From UKL13-3 sp943369665 (GTDB taxonomy: Bacteria > Bacteroidota > Bacteroidia > UKL13-3): a stretch of DNA of 64,000 nucleotides. Under the pieces are notes generated by a model. It was not told where the DNA came from and searched no databases. It saw only the letters and a program-made list of their open reading frames with translations. Made by a program: the position numbers and the translations under genes. Positions 7,982-16,711 of the stretch are shown here, piece after piece (within the stretch, counting starts at the first letter, position 1; the number at the start of each line of letters is the position of its first letter). Where the stretch lies: contig CALRNX020000001.1 in assembly GCA_943369665.1 (NCBI GenBank), forward strand, positions 744,001 to 808,000, in the 5' to 3' direction.

Positions 7982-10288
7982 TTATTTAATTTTCAATTTC
8001 GCAAACTTGAGCACGATCGTTTTTTTACCATGGCCATTGGCAAATTCAATATTTGCTTTTTTTCCGTCACCGGTACCTTCAGTACTGAGCACGGTTCCAT
8101 TTCCGAAACGCGCATGTTCAACCAACTGTCCTGCCTCCAGGTTGGAAGTATCATCACCTATAAAATTCGGATCAATAGCAGCGGGTGCAGCCACAGCCTT
8201 ATTGATGGGTTTAAAATTCTTAGGCACTGATTGGGTTGCCGGTGCTGCCTCAGGTGCACGTCTGGTTTGCGGGTATGATTGTTTACCGTAACTACCAAAG
8301 CTTTGTTTCTGCTGAACAGGCTGTTTATTAAACATGCCCTCAATATTCAAATACTGCGGATCTATTTCCTGCAAAAAGCGACTTGGTTCGCTGTTGATCA
8401 TCGTTCCAAACTTAAAACGTGAAGTAGCAAACGATAGCGTGAGTTTATCCATGGCACGGGTTAACGCCACATAAAAAAGCCTGCGTTCTTCTTCCAGTTC
8501 GCTGCGACTGTTTAATGACAATTGCGATGGAAACAAATTCTCTTCCAGACCAACCACAAACACCTGTTTAAATTCCAATCCTTTGCTTGAGTGAATAGTC
8601 ATCATGCTCACTTTATCATCGTCCTCTTCCGTTTCTTTATCGGCATTGGTAAGCAATGCAATATTTTCCATAAACCCTGCAAGTGTATTGGGACGTAATA
8701 CCCCATCGTCATCAGCCGTTTCTTCCACACTAAATTCTTTGATCCCGTTTAGCAACTCCACGATATTTTCGTATCGGGCAATTCCTTCAACAGTTTTATC
8801 ATCATGCAAATTTTTGAGGATACCACTTTGTTTGGCAATATGCATGGCCGCATCGTAGGCGTTGTGTTTTATAATGACCTGGAAACTTTTGATCATCATC
8901 ACAAAATCCTGGAGCAAGCCTGCGGCTTTTAATCCATATTGCGGAGCGCTCTCCATGATTTCGTACCAACTTTTTTGATGCTCATCTGCCAGCACCGTCA
9001 GGTGATCGAGCGTGGTTTTACCAATGCCGCGTGTCGGGTAATTGATGATTCGTTTTAATGCTTCTTCATCATTGGGATTGATCACCACACGGAAATACGC
9101 CAACAGGTCTTTGATCTCTTTGCGTGTGTAAAACGATTGCCCACCATAAATCTTATAGGGAATATTCAGTTTGCGCAATGCCTCCTCCATCGCCCTGCTT
9201 TGGGCATTGGTGCGGTACAGGATGGCAAAATCCTTATTGTGTAAATGCGCATTCATCTTTTCCTGAAAAATAGATGATGCCACCATCTTGCCTTCTTCAT
9301 TATCAGTGATGGCACGAAACACTGCAATTTTTTCACCTGCCCCGTTATCTGTCCATACCTTTTTTTCGATCTGGTCTTTGTTTTGTTTGATGATGGAATT
9401 GGCAGCATTCACAATCGTTTTGGTGCTTCGGTAATTTTGCTCCAAGCGGATCATTTTTACCTCCGGAAAATCACGGTTAAAGTTCAAAATATTCTTGATC
9501 GTTGCACCTCGGAATGCATAAATACTTTGTGCATCATCACCCACCACGGCTATATTTTGATACATATTCGCCAACTTACGAATGATGGCATATTGTGCAT
9601 GGTTGGTATCCTGAAACTCATCCACCATGATATACTTAAACATGTTTTGGTATTTGTTCAACACATCATTGTGCGTACTGAGCAACTCATGTGTTTTCAT
9701 CAACAAATCATCAAAATCCATGGCACCTGCACGGAAACAACGCGATTCGTAAGCGGCATAAATCGCTCCGAACTTCGGCCTCCCGGCAGATTCGTCATAC
9801 AAGGTATTTTCACCATCCGAATTATAATCTGCTGCTTTGAGCAATGCATTTTTAGCTCCTGAAATACGGTTGAGCAAAACATTGGGTTTGTAAACTTTAT
9901 CGTCCAGCTTCATTTCGTTTACAATACTTTTGAGCAAACTTTTTGCATCATCGGTATCATAAATCGTGAAGTTGCGAGGGTACCCGATCTTATCGGCTTC
10001 GATACGTAAAATGCGCGCAAAAATGGAGTGAAACGTGCCCATCCATAAATTCTTGGCTTCGCTTCCTACCACTTTGTGAATACGTTCCCGCATTTCTTTG
10101 GCAGCTTTGTTGGTAAAGGTTAAGGATAAAATATTAAAAGGGTCAACTCCCTTTTTGATGAGATGCGCAATGCGGTAAGTAAGCACACGCGTTTTGCCCG
10201 AACCTGCTCCTGCCACGATCATTACAGCTCCTTCTGTTTGCAATACTGCCTCACGCTGGCTTTCGTTTAATAAATCTAAGTAATCCAC
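7982..10288 (-). CDS. pcrA: UvrD/PcrA-type ATP-dependent DNA helicase
   Basis: This is a superfamily 1A 3'-5' helicase that unwinds DNA in repair and replication-conflict resolution. The 768-residue product has motif I (GAGSGKT, about 27-33), the TNKAAKEMRER motif, motif II (VDEFQDTN), motif III (GDDAQSIYAFRGA), motif IV (LEQNYRS), motif V (MTIHSSKGLEF) and motif VI (EERRLFYVALTRA). The C-terminus ends in the basic, Tudor-like segment seen in PcrA (VEHARFGNGTVLSTEG..KKANIEF). Its 3' end lies 8 bases from the end of the broken reductase gene, in convergent orientation. I call it pcrA because of the C-terminal segment; uvrD would be an acceptable name. Confidence 0.93.
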   Translation of the reverse strand: MDYLDLLNESQREAVLQTEGAVMIVAGAGSGKTRVLTYRIAHLIKKGVDPFNILSLTFTNKAAKEMRERIHKVVGSEAKNLWMGTFHSIFARILRIEADKIGYPRNFTIYDTDDAKSLLKSIVNEMKLDDKVYKPNVLLNRISGAKNALLKAADYNSDGENTLYDESAGRPKFGAIYAAYESRCFRAGAMDFDDLLMKTHELLSTHNDVLNKYQNMFKYIMVDEFQDTNHAQYAIIRKLANMYQNIAVVGDDAQSIYAFRGATIKNILNFNRDFPEVKMIRLEQNYRSTKTIVNAANSIIKQNKDQIEKKVWTDNGAGEKIAVFRAITDNEEGKMVASSIFQEKMNAHLHNKDFAILYRTNAQSRAMEEALRKLNIPYKIYGGQSFYTRKEIKDLLAYFRVVINPNDEEALKRIINYPTRGIGKTTLDHLTVLADEHQKSWYEIMESAPQYGLKAAGLLQDFVMMIKSFQVIIKHNAYDAAMHIAKQSGILKNLHDDKTVEGIARYENIVELLNGIKEFSVEETADDDGVLRPNTLAGFMENIALLTNADKETEEDDDKVSMMTIHSSKGLEFKQVFVVGLEENLFPSQLSLNSRSELEEERRLFYVALTRAMDKLTLSFATSRFKFGTMINSEPSRFLQEIDPQYLNIEGMFNKQPVQQKQSFGSYGKQSYPQTRRAPEAAPATQSVPKNFKPINKAVAAPAAIDPNFIGDDTSNLEAGQLVEHARFGNGTVLSTEGTGDGKKANIEFANGHGKKTIVLKFAKLKIK

Positions 10289-10383
10289 CCAGCGAATTTA
10301 GGTAATTCACTTTTGTGCCTTGGTTTAAAATATCAACAATTGCCAAATATTAACGTGGGCAATTTCATCTCTCTCCCCATAAA

Positions 10384-10418
10384 AAAACGCCAATCCACAA
10401 ACTGTGAGTTGGCGTTTT
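10384..10418 (-). terminator. Terminator after the DUF3078 gene
   Basis: AAAACGCCAA (10384-10393) and TTGGCGTTTT (10409-10418) pair over 10 bp, with an inner CACA/TGTG pair (10396-10399/10403-10406). It lies about 20 bases beyond the stop of the leftward gene. Confidence 0.75.
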
Positions 10419-10438
10419 TACATTCGTAAAAGTCGTCT

Positions 10439-11386
10439 CTATTTCTTCGGCTGATTGCTGATTCCATACAAAATACCCAGCGATAATACTTGAGAGTATT
10501 GAAGGTCTTTGTCTTGATCATTATCAAACAATACAACACCCGTTAAGTTCACATTTACAAACCTATTGACTTTAGCAGTAAGGCTTGCATCCAAACGACT
10601 CACAACACCTTGCCCGCCTTTAAAGTTTGCATAGTCAACCACTTCCATCCAGCGTGCCTTCAAGAAAATATTTTTCATGATCTCCTTATCAAAATTGGCT
10701 ACAAACTGGAACACTACCTGGTTACGCATATTTTGCCCTTTTTCAACCCCATAAAGTACCAAACTATCATTGCCTGGAATGCTATACAAAGACTGATCTG
10801 TTACAAATGTTTGGCGCAATGCACCCACACCGAATTGTGCCGAAAAATACTCAACAGGTTTATATTCAAAACCGAGTGCTTCTGTTAAATATGCGGGTGC
10901 CAAAAAACCGGAAATCCTGCGCGATTGTTCTGCACCGATATTTGCGCCCAGCGAATCCTTGTTGAAATAATACTCATAACCATCGGCAAACTGGCTCATG
11001 AAATTCAAGGATCCAAATGCATTCCAATGCTTGTGTAAACGGTAAGAATATTTGGACTCAAAGAAAATACGGTCGGAGTTCTTCTTTAACTCTTGTCCTT
11101 TATTTTGAATATTACCATACTGCAATTGAAGGTCGTTGCTCCATTCGGCACGATCCCATTTGCGGTTTGCTTTTCCATTTAAAAATACACTCACCGCAAC
11201 CGAATTGGTTCCCCCTGATTTCCAGTTATCACTATATGATGCCTGGTTTAAATTAACACCCGCCTGCAATTCGCTGTTCCAAGGTTTAGCAGGAGCAGCC
11301 GCGGGTGGTGGAGCAGTTTCTGTTTGCGCCATTACCGAAACCGAAACAGCGGAAGTGAGTAGCAGGGAAAGTAAATGTTTGTTCAT
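10439..11386 (-). CDS. DUF3078 domain protein, probable outer-membrane beta-barrel
   Basis: The 315-residue product has a signal peptide (MNKHLLSLLLTSAVSVSVMAQ), a Pro/Ala-rich linker (TETAPPPAAAPAKPW) and a C-terminal domain rich in alternating strands. It has the NLNQASYSDNWKSGGTNSVAV motif of DUF3078, a Bacteroidota envelope family of unknown function. The alternating aromatic pattern and terminal strand (YSQVLSLGILYGISNQP) suggest a beta-barrel. The start at 11386 gives a proper signal peptide; 12 further residues upstream in frame are less likely. A leftward NlpC/P60 gene lies about 85 bases upstream. Confidence 0.75.
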   Translation of the reverse strand: MNKHLLSLLLTSAVSVSVMAQTETAPPPAAAPAKPWNSELQAGVNLNQASYSDNWKSGGTNSVAVSVFLNGKANRKWDRAEWSNDLQLQYGNIQNKGQELKKNSDRIFFESKYSYRLHKHWNAFGSLNFMSQFADGYEYYFNKDSLGANIGAEQSRRISGFLAPAYLTEALGFEYKPVEYFSAQFGVGALRQTFVTDQSLYSIPGNDSLVLYGVEKGQNMRNQVVFQFVANFDKEIMKNIFLKARWMEVVDYANFKGGQGVVSRLDASLTAKVNRFVNVNLTGVVLFDNDQDKDLQYSQVLSLGILYGISNQPKK

Positions 11387-11471
11387 ATTGATCAGTTTTA
11401 TAAGTTCAAATCGTAGCTGCAAATTAATTGTTGTTTATGAGAGTAAAATCATTCCGGCCAAAATTTATTTC

Positions 11472-12023
11472 TCATTTATAGAGATCAGGAAGCCTGACCG
11501 TTTTTACATAGCGCTTTTTATAATACACATAATCCAACCGATCGATGCGCACTCCTTCACTTGTGCTGGAATGGATAAACCGCACCGGTTCTCCTTTTTC
11601 GGAAATAACAATTCCCACATGACCGATTCGGGAACCTTTACGGCTGCGGCCTTTGAATAATATCAGATCTCCTTTTTTGATATTCTGCTTGGCTACCAAC
11701 ACACCCACCAATCCTTGTCCGGCCGAAGTATGCGGCAATTTGATACCGAACTTTTTGAACACAGTCATCGTATAACCCGAGCAATCAAAACCTTTGGAGG
11801 AAGTTCCTCCCCTGCGGTACCTGTCGCCAATAAAGGTGTATGCATATTGAATGAGGCTATCCACTTTGGTATTAGGAGCAATGGGAGCAATTGTTTGTGC
11901 GGTGGTGGTGTCGATTTCCGACTCTACGGTATCGGGTGGTGCGCCAACAACCTGACATTCAGCTGTGTTAAAAAAAGCTGTCAGCACCAATAAAATCAAT
12001 ATTTTCACCCCGTTTTGCACCAT
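11472..12023 (-). CDS. NlpC/P60 family cell-wall endopeptidase
   Basis: NlpC/P60 enzymes cut peptide stems of peptidoglycan, usually between D-gamma-Glu and the diamino acid. This 183-residue protein has an N-terminal signal segment (ILILLVLTAFFNTAECQ, about 8-24), a Ser/Thr-rich linker and the catalytic domain. The nucleophile C81 is in FDCSGYTMTVFKKFGI, H135 in RIGHVGIV and H151 in FIHSSTSEG, so the triad is complete. It is exported to the periplasm. It is transcribed away from bamD, with about 155 bases between the two starts. Confidence 0.9.
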   Translation of the reverse strand: MVQNGVKILILLVLTAFFNTAECQVVGAPPDTVESEIDTTTAQTIAPIAPNTKVDSLIQYAYTFIGDRYRRGGTSSKGFDCSGYTMTVFKKFGIKLPHTSAGQGLVGVLVAKQNIKKGDLILFKGRSRKGSRIGHVGIVISEKGEPVRFIHSSTSEGVRIDRLDYVYYKKRYVKTVRLPDLYK

Positions 12024-12134
12024 TATCCGAACAAGGTAAAACTACCCTGTAAAAAAAGAAAATTTAAGGCCTGTTTTACCACATAACACACTCATATACA
12101 GAAACTAAATTTTCATTATAGCCCCTTTCAGCTA

Positions 12135-12164
12135 TTGACAAAGGAGAATAATGCGTTAAATTTG
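12135..12164 (+). promoter_or_regulatory. Consensus promoter of bamD
   Basis: TTG at 12135-12137, a 19-base spacer and TAAATTTG at 12157-12164. The ATG is only 14 bases after the -7 element, leaving room for a leader of about ten bases and no Shine-Dalgarno site. Confidence 0.7.
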
Positions 12165-12178
12165 TCGTTCAATCCATA

Positions 12179-13030
12179 ATGAACAGACTATACATCATTC
12201 TTCTTTCCTTTGTTTTGGTAGCAACAAGCGCTTGCAGCAAATACCAAAAAATGCTTAAAAATCCGGATGTAAACCAAAAGCTAGACATGGCGATGAAGTA
12301 TTACAACAAAAAGGATTATTACAGGGCTTCTACCTTATTTGAGCAATTGCAGGATAATTTTAACGGAACGGCCATGGCCGAAAAGGTAATTTACCACAGT
12401 GCTTATTGTAACTATGGTTTGCAAAACTATATCCTGGCCGGATACCAATTTAAAAGTTACTTCGAAAATTTCTCTTCGGGAATATATGCAGAAGAAGCAT
12501 TGTACATGACGGCTTATTGCCAGTACCTTGAATCGCAGGCCTATTACCTCGACCCTACCGATACGCAAAAAGGAATTGAAGCCATCAAATTGTTTGTAAG
12601 CGTTTACCCCGAAAGCAAGTATATACCTGAGTGTAATATTTTGCTGGATAAATTAAGGGCGAAACTTTCATACAAAACCTACAAAAACGCAAAACTGTAT
12701 TACAATATTGGCGAATACAAAAGCGCCATCGTTGCTTTACCCAATGTGGTGAAAGATTACCCGGAAACGCCCTACAAAGAGGAGCTTGATTATTTGTATG
12801 TAAAATCGCATTACCTGCTTGCAAAAGGAAGCGTTGAAGAAAAACAGGAAGAACGTTACAAAAACTACTTCCCGGCCTTTAGTGATTTCGAAGCCGAATA
12901 TCCTGATAGCAAATACAAAAATGAACTGACCAATCTGAAATTTAAGTCGGAAGCTGCGCTTAAAAAGATTGAAAAACGGAAAGTTGAGAAAGAGAAAGAA
13001 TTCCTTTTTAACGTAAATATATTTAACTAA
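12179..13030 (+). CDS. bamD: Outer membrane assembly lipoprotein BamD
   Basis: BamD is the essential TPR lipoprotein of the BAM complex, which folds beta-barrels into the outer membrane. The 283-residue product starts with a lipoprotein signal ending LVATSAC (C19). It then shows TPR-like helices (MAMKYYNKKDYYRASTLFEQL; YQFKSYFENFSSGIYAEEALYMTAYCQY; AIKLFVSVYPESKYIPEC). The charged C-terminal tail fits Bacteroidota BamD. It is the first gene of the conserved order bamD-rpoZ-coaBC-porD. A consensus promoter lies immediately upstream and rpoZ begins 11 bases downstream, so they are likely one operon. Confidence 0.92.
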   Translation: MNRLYIILLSFVLVATSACSKYQKMLKNPDVNQKLDMAMKYYNKKDYYRASTLFEQLQDNFNGTAMAEKVIYHSAYCNYGLQNYILAGYQFKSYFENFSSGIYAEEALYMTAYCQYLESQAYYLDPTDTQKGIEAIKLFVSVYPESKYIPECNILLDKLRAKLSYKTYKNAKLYYNIGEYKSAIVALPNVVKDYPETPYKEELDYLYVKSHYLLAKGSVEEKQEERYKNYFPAFSDFEAEYPDSKYKNELTNLKFKSEAALKKIEKRKVEKEKEFLFNVNIFN

Positions 13031-13041
13031 TACATATAAAC

Positions 13042-13380
13042 ATGGCAAACATCAATTATCAAAATGTACCTAGTACAACAGTCGTTCGCGACCTACGTAA
13101 ACTAGACGAGAACACTGAAAATTTGTACGAAACACTTGCGATCATCAGCAAACGTGCAAATCAGATCTCTGCTCAGATGAAAGAAGAATTACACAGCAAA
13201 TTGCAAGAGTTTAACAACGACAGCGATACGTTGGAAGAAGTTTTTGAAAACCGTGAGCAAATTGAAATTTCGAGCTACTACGAGCGTTTGCCCAAAGCAA
13301 CCCTTATTGCAGCCGAAGAATTTTTGAACGGTAAAGTATACTATCGCAATCCGGATAAAGAAGCTCGCGGAAAAAACTAG
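13042..13380 (+). CDS. rpoZ: RNA polymerase omega subunit, Bacteroidota type
   Basis: Omega helps assemble the beta' subunit into RNA polymerase. This 112-residue protein matches the Bacteroidota form: TTVVRDLRKLDENTENLYETLAIISKRANQIS, with the conserved Arg-Ala-Asn-Gln-Ile helix, then an acidic stretch and SYYERLPKATLIAAEEFLNGKVYYRNP. The position between bamD and coaBC is typical of the phylum and supports the call. A strong hairpin follows the stop and may limit transcription into coaBC. Confidence 0.88.
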   Translation: MANINYQNVPSTTVVRDLRKLDENTENLYETLAIISKRANQISAQMKEELHSKLQEFNNDSDTLEEVFENREQIEISSYYERLPKATLIAAEEFLNGKVYYRNPDKEARGKN

Positions 13381-13403
13381 TCATTGATGTGGCGTTTGGT
13401 TTG

Positions 13404-13444
13404 ATGGTTTTATGGTATTGCGAAAATGCAAGCCATAAAACCAT
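13404..13444. promoter_or_regulatory. Strong hairpin between rpoZ and coaBC
   Basis: ATGGTTTTATGG (13404-13415) pairs perfectly with CCATAAAACCAT (13433-13444). An inner TTGC/GCAA stem (13418-13421/13428-13431) closes a GAAAAT loop. There is no T-run directly after it, so it may be an attenuator or RNA-stability element rather than a classic terminator. Confidence 0.5.
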
Positions 13445-13476
13445 AAGACCTGAAAACCACGAAACCACATTTTTGC

Positions 13477-14676
13477 ATGCAAGGAAAAAAAATCATAGTC
13501 GGTGTAAGTGGAAGTATTGCTGCCTATAAAGCAGCAACGTTGGTTCGGTTGCTTGTTAAGAGAGGAGCCGAAGTAAAGGTGATCATGACCCCCGATGCAC
13601 ACGATTTTATCACCCCGCTTACCCTTGCTACGCTGAGTAAAAATGAAGTGCTTACTGCATTTAAAGCCAACGAACAAGGCAAGTGGAACAACCATGTTGA
13701 CCTGGGACTTTGGGCTGATGCATTATTGATAGCACCTGCTACGGCCAATACCATTGCAAAAATGGCCAACGGACTTTGCGATAACCTGCTGCTGGCAACC
13801 TACCTTTCGGCACGATGCAATACTTTTATTGCCCCGGCCATGGACCTCGACATGTATGCACATGCAAGCACCCAACGTAACCTGCAACTCCTGCGCGATG
13901 CCGGAAATATTGTTCTTCCTGTAGCTACAGGTGAATTAGCAAGCGGATTGACCGGTCATGGTCGCATGATCGAACCCGAAGAAATCGTTAAGCACCTGGA
14001 TGCTTATACCCAAACCAGCACCAAACTAAAAGGTAAAAAGTTTTTGGTGACTGCCGGTCCTACCTATGAAAATATTGATCCTGTAAGATTTATCGGTAAC
14101 CACTCCAGTGGGCGAATGGGTTTTGCCATTGCTGAAATAGCGGCTCAACATGGAGCTCAGGTAACGCTGATCACCGGACCTACCGACCTTAAGGTACAAC
14201 ATGAAAATATTAAACGCATTGACGTAACCTCAGCCGGTGAAATGTTTGAGAAAACCGTAAAGGCTTTCGAAAAATCACATATCGCCATTATGAGTGCTGC
14301 CGTTGCCGATTATACCCCTGAGAAAGTTGCCATTCACAAGATCAAAAAAAATGGCGATGAATTATTGCTCAAACTCAAAAAAACCAAAGATATACTGGCA
14401 GAGCTTGGGCGCAACAAAACCAAAAAACAAGTGCTGGTTGGATTTGCCCTGGAAACAGATAATGAAGTTGCCAATGCTAGGAAAAAACTTCACGCTAAAA
14501 ACCTCGACTTTATCGTTTTAAATTCACTGAGCACAAAAGGTGCCGGGTTTGGACATCATACCAACAAAGTAAGCATGATCGACCGCAACGGAACACTTAC
14601 GCATTATGATCTGAAACCCAAAACGGAAGTAGCCCTCGATATTGTAAACAAAATAATGCAGTTAATTGATGCATAA
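13477..14676 (+). CDS. coaBC: Bifunctional phosphopantothenoylcysteine decarboxylase/phosphopantothenate-cysteine ligase
   Basis: CoaBC performs two steps of coenzyme A synthesis, joining cysteine to 4'-phosphopantothenate (CoaB) and decarboxylating the product (CoaC). The 399-residue protein begins with the flavin-binding CoaC domain (GVSGSIAAYKAATLVRLLVKRGAEV). It carries the NNHVDLGLWADALLIAPATANTIAKMANGLCDNLLL segment with the family's catalytic His region, and PAMDLDMY in place of the usual PAMNxxM. CoaB begins at LVTAGPTYENIDPVRFIGNHSSGRMGFAIAE. Both domains are complete. It overlaps the downstream porD start by 8 bases, which indicates translational coupling. Confidence 0.95.
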   Translation: MQGKKIIVGVSGSIAAYKAATLVRLLVKRGAEVKVIMTPDAHDFITPLTLATLSKNEVLTAFKANEQGKWNNHVDLGLWADALLIAPATANTIAKMANGLCDNLLLATYLSARCNTFIAPAMDLDMYAHASTQRNLQLLRDAGNIVLPVATGELASGLTGHGRMIEPEEIVKHLDAYTQTSTKLKGKKFLVTAGPTYENIDPVRFIGNHSSGRMGFAIAEIAAQHGAQVTLITGPTDLKVQHENIKRIDVTSAGEMFEKTVKAFEKSHIAIMSAAVADYTPEKVAIHKIKKNGDELLLKLKKTKDILAELGRNKTKKQVLVGFALETDNEVANARKKLHAKNLDFIVLNSLSTKGAGFGHHTNKVSMIDRNGTLTHYDLKPKTEVALDIVNKIMQLIDA

Positions 14677-15565
14677 AATTATTCTTTCCCTCTGGGTTTG
14701 CCTGATGGCTAATATTGCAACAGCACAGGAATTGCTGGTTACCGTAAAAGTACTCGACAACCAGATCCAGCTTACAGATAAAAAGATCTTCAGAACGCTT
14801 GAACAAAGTATCACTGAGTTTTTGAACACCAAACAATGGACTCCCGAAAAAGTACAACCCAACGAACGTATTGAATGCAATTTTCAGATCATCCTTAATT
14901 CGTATGATGTAAAGTCCAATCACTTTTCAGGCTCCATGCAAGTGCAAAGCACGCGCCCTGTTTATGGAACAGCATACAATACGGTGGTGTTTAATTTTTT
15001 GGATGAAAATATCGATTTCGATTTCGCAGAGTTTCAACCCATGAACTTTAACGATAATTCGTTTACCAGCAACCTTACTTCGTTGCTTGCCTTTTATGCG
15101 TATTATGTTATTGCGTTGGATTACGATTCATTCAGTCCCCTGGGTGGAACACCTTATTTTCAGAAAGCCTTGCAGGTAGCCAACAATGCGCTTCCCACCG
15201 GATTATCAGGATGGCAACCTTTTGAAAAAAACTTACGTTCGCGTTACAATTTAATTGACAATATTTTAAACGAACGCTTCAAACCGATGCGCGATGCCTA
15301 CTACAAATACCACCGCCAGGGTCTGGATATCCTGAGTAAAACACCCGATATCGCTCGTAAAAATATTTTTGAAAGTCTGCAACTGGTTCAAAAAATATTT
15401 AAGGTAGCTCCCAATACTGTTATGCTCATCATGTTTTTTGAAGCCAAAAGTGATGAGCTGGTCAATATATACAAAAATGCCCCTGCCATTGAAAAGCCCA
15501 AAGTAATTGAACTCCTCAGCGAGATCAATATTGCCAATATCAGCAAGTACGAGAAGATACGGTAA
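14669..15565 (+). CDS. porD: DUF4835 family protein (PorD-like, type IX secretion)
   Basis: The 298-residue protein has a signal peptide (MHKIILSLWVCLMANIATAQE) and the DUF4835 pattern. It includes NERIECNFQIILNSYD, STRPVYGTAYNTVVFNFLDENIDFDF and LTSLLAFYAYYVIALDYDSFSPLGGTPYFQKA. In Porphyromonas the corresponding gene is named porD and linked to the type IX secretion system, so a periplasmic or outer-membrane role in secretion is expected. Two T9SS cargo proteins in this window fit. The ATG at 14669 overlaps the coaBC stop. In many Bacteroidota recN comes next; here about 3.5 kb of other genes intervene. Confidence 0.8.
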   Translation: MHKIILSLWVCLMANIATAQELLVTVKVLDNQIQLTDKKIFRTLEQSITEFLNTKQWTPEKVQPNERIECNFQIILNSYDVKSNHFSGSMQVQSTRPVYGTAYNTVVFNFLDENIDFDFAEFQPMNFNDNSFTSNLTSLLAFYAYYVIALDYDSFSPLGGTPYFQKALQVANNALPTGLSGWQPFEKNLRSRYNLIDNILNERFKPMRDAYYKYHRQGLDILSKTPDIARKNIFESLQLVQKIFKVAPNTVMLIMFFEAKSDELVNIYKNAPAIEKPKVIELLSEINIANISKYEKIR

Positions 15566-15602
15566 GTTGTTGGAAGGGCAGCAACTCCCGCATTCATTTT
15601 CA

Positions 15603-15610
15603 TATATTTG
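15603..15610 (+). promoter_or_regulatory. -7 element before the small acidic gene
   Basis: TATATTTG matches TAnnTTTG and ends 15 bases before the ATG at 15626. No -33 TTG at proper spacing was found. Confidence 0.4.
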
Positions 15611-15625
15611 ATTTCTAAGAAAGAC

Positions 15626-15928
15626 ATGTTTCATATCGTAATTAATTGCAAACCGAAACAAGAGAATGAGGAATTCTATGGAAAAGTAATCGGTGCTTAT
15701 GCGTCAGTTCTGATTGACTACAAAGACTATGAAGGTGTTATGGAACTGTCAAAATATTACTTAGAGGACAATGGCTGGGAGATATTGGAGATTGACGATA
15801 AGTATTTCACCTTCGAAAACAAGGAGGATTTGCCTTATGACTATCAACAGTATTTTGACGAACTATCCGAGTATGGGTACTCAATAATATTTAACACTTA
15901 CGATAGTGATGATGATGACGAAAAATAA
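15626..15928 (+). CDS. Small acidic protein of unknown function
   Basis: The 100-residue product (MFHIVINCKPKQENEEFYGKVIGAYASVLIDYKDYEG...) is rich in Asp, Glu and Tyr and ends in DSDDDDEK. It has no signal peptide or membrane segment. I do not recognise a family. Size, acidity and position, directly before an attC-like repeat, resemble orphan proteins carried on integron gene cassettes. That is inference. Several such cassette proteins act as immunity or antitoxin partners, but nothing here shows it. It is the first gene of the block that separates porD from recN. Confidence 0.6.
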   Translation: MFHIVINCKPKQENEEFYGKVIGAYASVLIDYKDYEGVMELSKYYLEDNGWEILEIDDKYFTFENKEDLPYDYQQYFDELSEYGYSIIFNTYDSDDDDEK

Positions 15929-15945
15929 AAACGGCATATAAAACA

Positions 15946-16037
15946 GGTTAGGCAAAAGTGGAGGTTCTGTGCTCCACAGACACATTTGTGGCGAAAATCG
16001 CCACCTTAGTGAAGCCCGCAAAACGTGAAGCGGCAAC
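15946..16037. repeat. attC-like repeat 1
   Basis: This copy shares CTCCACAGACACATTTGTG (15972-15990) exactly with the second copy at 17534-17552, and has related sequence on both sides. It holds a strong hairpin, GTGGCGA-AAA-TCGCCAC (15988-16004), and GTTAGGC at 15947-15953. Its right end reads AACGTGAAGCGGCAAC, where an intact site would have AACGTT. It lies directly between two genes, as an attC recombination site would, but an integrase was not seen. Confidence 0.5.
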
Positions 16038-16063
16038 TTAAAGAAAAACCAACACAATTAAAG

Positions 16064-16633
16064 ATGAATAACAAATTTGTAAATTATTTCTCCAGAATAT
16101 CACCTCTTACAGAAGTTGAGTCAAATGCTATTGCAGATAATATGTGTATTAAGACTTTTCAGAAGGGCGATTTTTTGTTGAAAGAAGGTCAACTATCAGT
16201 TGATACATACTTTATTATGGAGGGCTGTGTAAGAGAATATATCATATTAGATGGCGAAGAAAAAACGACTAATTTTTTCACAGAAGAACAATGGATAATT
16301 TCGCTGAATAATTTCAGTTACCAAACACCTTCGGAGAGCAATTTGATTTGTGTTGAAGACACAACGGTTAGCGTTGGAAATGAAGAGCAAGCACAGAAAA
16401 TGTTTAAAATATTTCCAAGATTTGAAACAATTGCCAGAGCCATTGTGGAAACGGATTTTATGGAACAAAAAAAACAATTGACATCCTATCTAACCGACTC
16501 ACCAGAACAGCGGTATCTTAAACTATTAAAATCAAGACCAGGTATTTTTCAAAGAGTTCCACAATACCAAATAGCAAGTTATATTGGTGTAAAACCTGAA
16601 TCATTGAGCAGAATAAGAAAAAGAATTGCTTAA
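16064..16633 (+). CDS. Crp/Fnr-type transcriptional regulator
   Basis: The 189-residue protein has a cyclic-nucleotide-binding-like domain (FQKGDFLLKEGQLSVDTYFIMEGCVREYIILDGEEKTTNFFTEEQWI, about 27-75) and a C-terminal helix-turn-helix (QYQIASYIGVKPESLSRIRKRIA). This is the common short Bacteroidota Crp-like form. The ATG at 16064 gives a normal N-terminus; the frame is open to 16025 but runs into the upstream repeat. It is convergent with a DUF4386 membrane protein gene, a pairing that suggests it regulates that gene. The region looks more A+T-rich than porD and recN by eye. Confidence 0.85.
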   Translation: MNNKFVNYFSRISPLTEVESNAIADNMCIKTFQKGDFLLKEGQLSVDTYFIMEGCVREYIILDGEEKTTNFFTEEQWIISLNNFSYQTPSESNLICVEDTTVSVGNEEQAQKMFKIFPRFETIARAIVETDFMEQKKQLTSYLTDSPEQRYLKLLKSRPGIFQRVPQYQIASYIGVKPESLSRIRKRIA

Positions 16634-16673
16634 CTGGTGATGTTATATAATATGGTATTCTTATACATACCTC

Positions 16674-16709
16674 CTGCTTTCACATCATTCAAATGAAAAC
16701 AGAAAGCAG
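16674..16709. terminator. Possible bidirectional terminator between convergent genes
   Basis: CTGCTTTC (16674-16681) and GAAAGCAG (16702-16709) can pair across a 20-base loop that holds its own CATT/AATG pair. The stem is short and no clear T-run follows. Confidence 0.35.
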
Positions 16710-16711
16710 TA

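Noticed and set aside
7854..8291. A 145-codon open frame spanning the end of the broken reductase gene and the helicase 3' end
   Set aside because: It crosses two genes in other frames and shows no family pattern.
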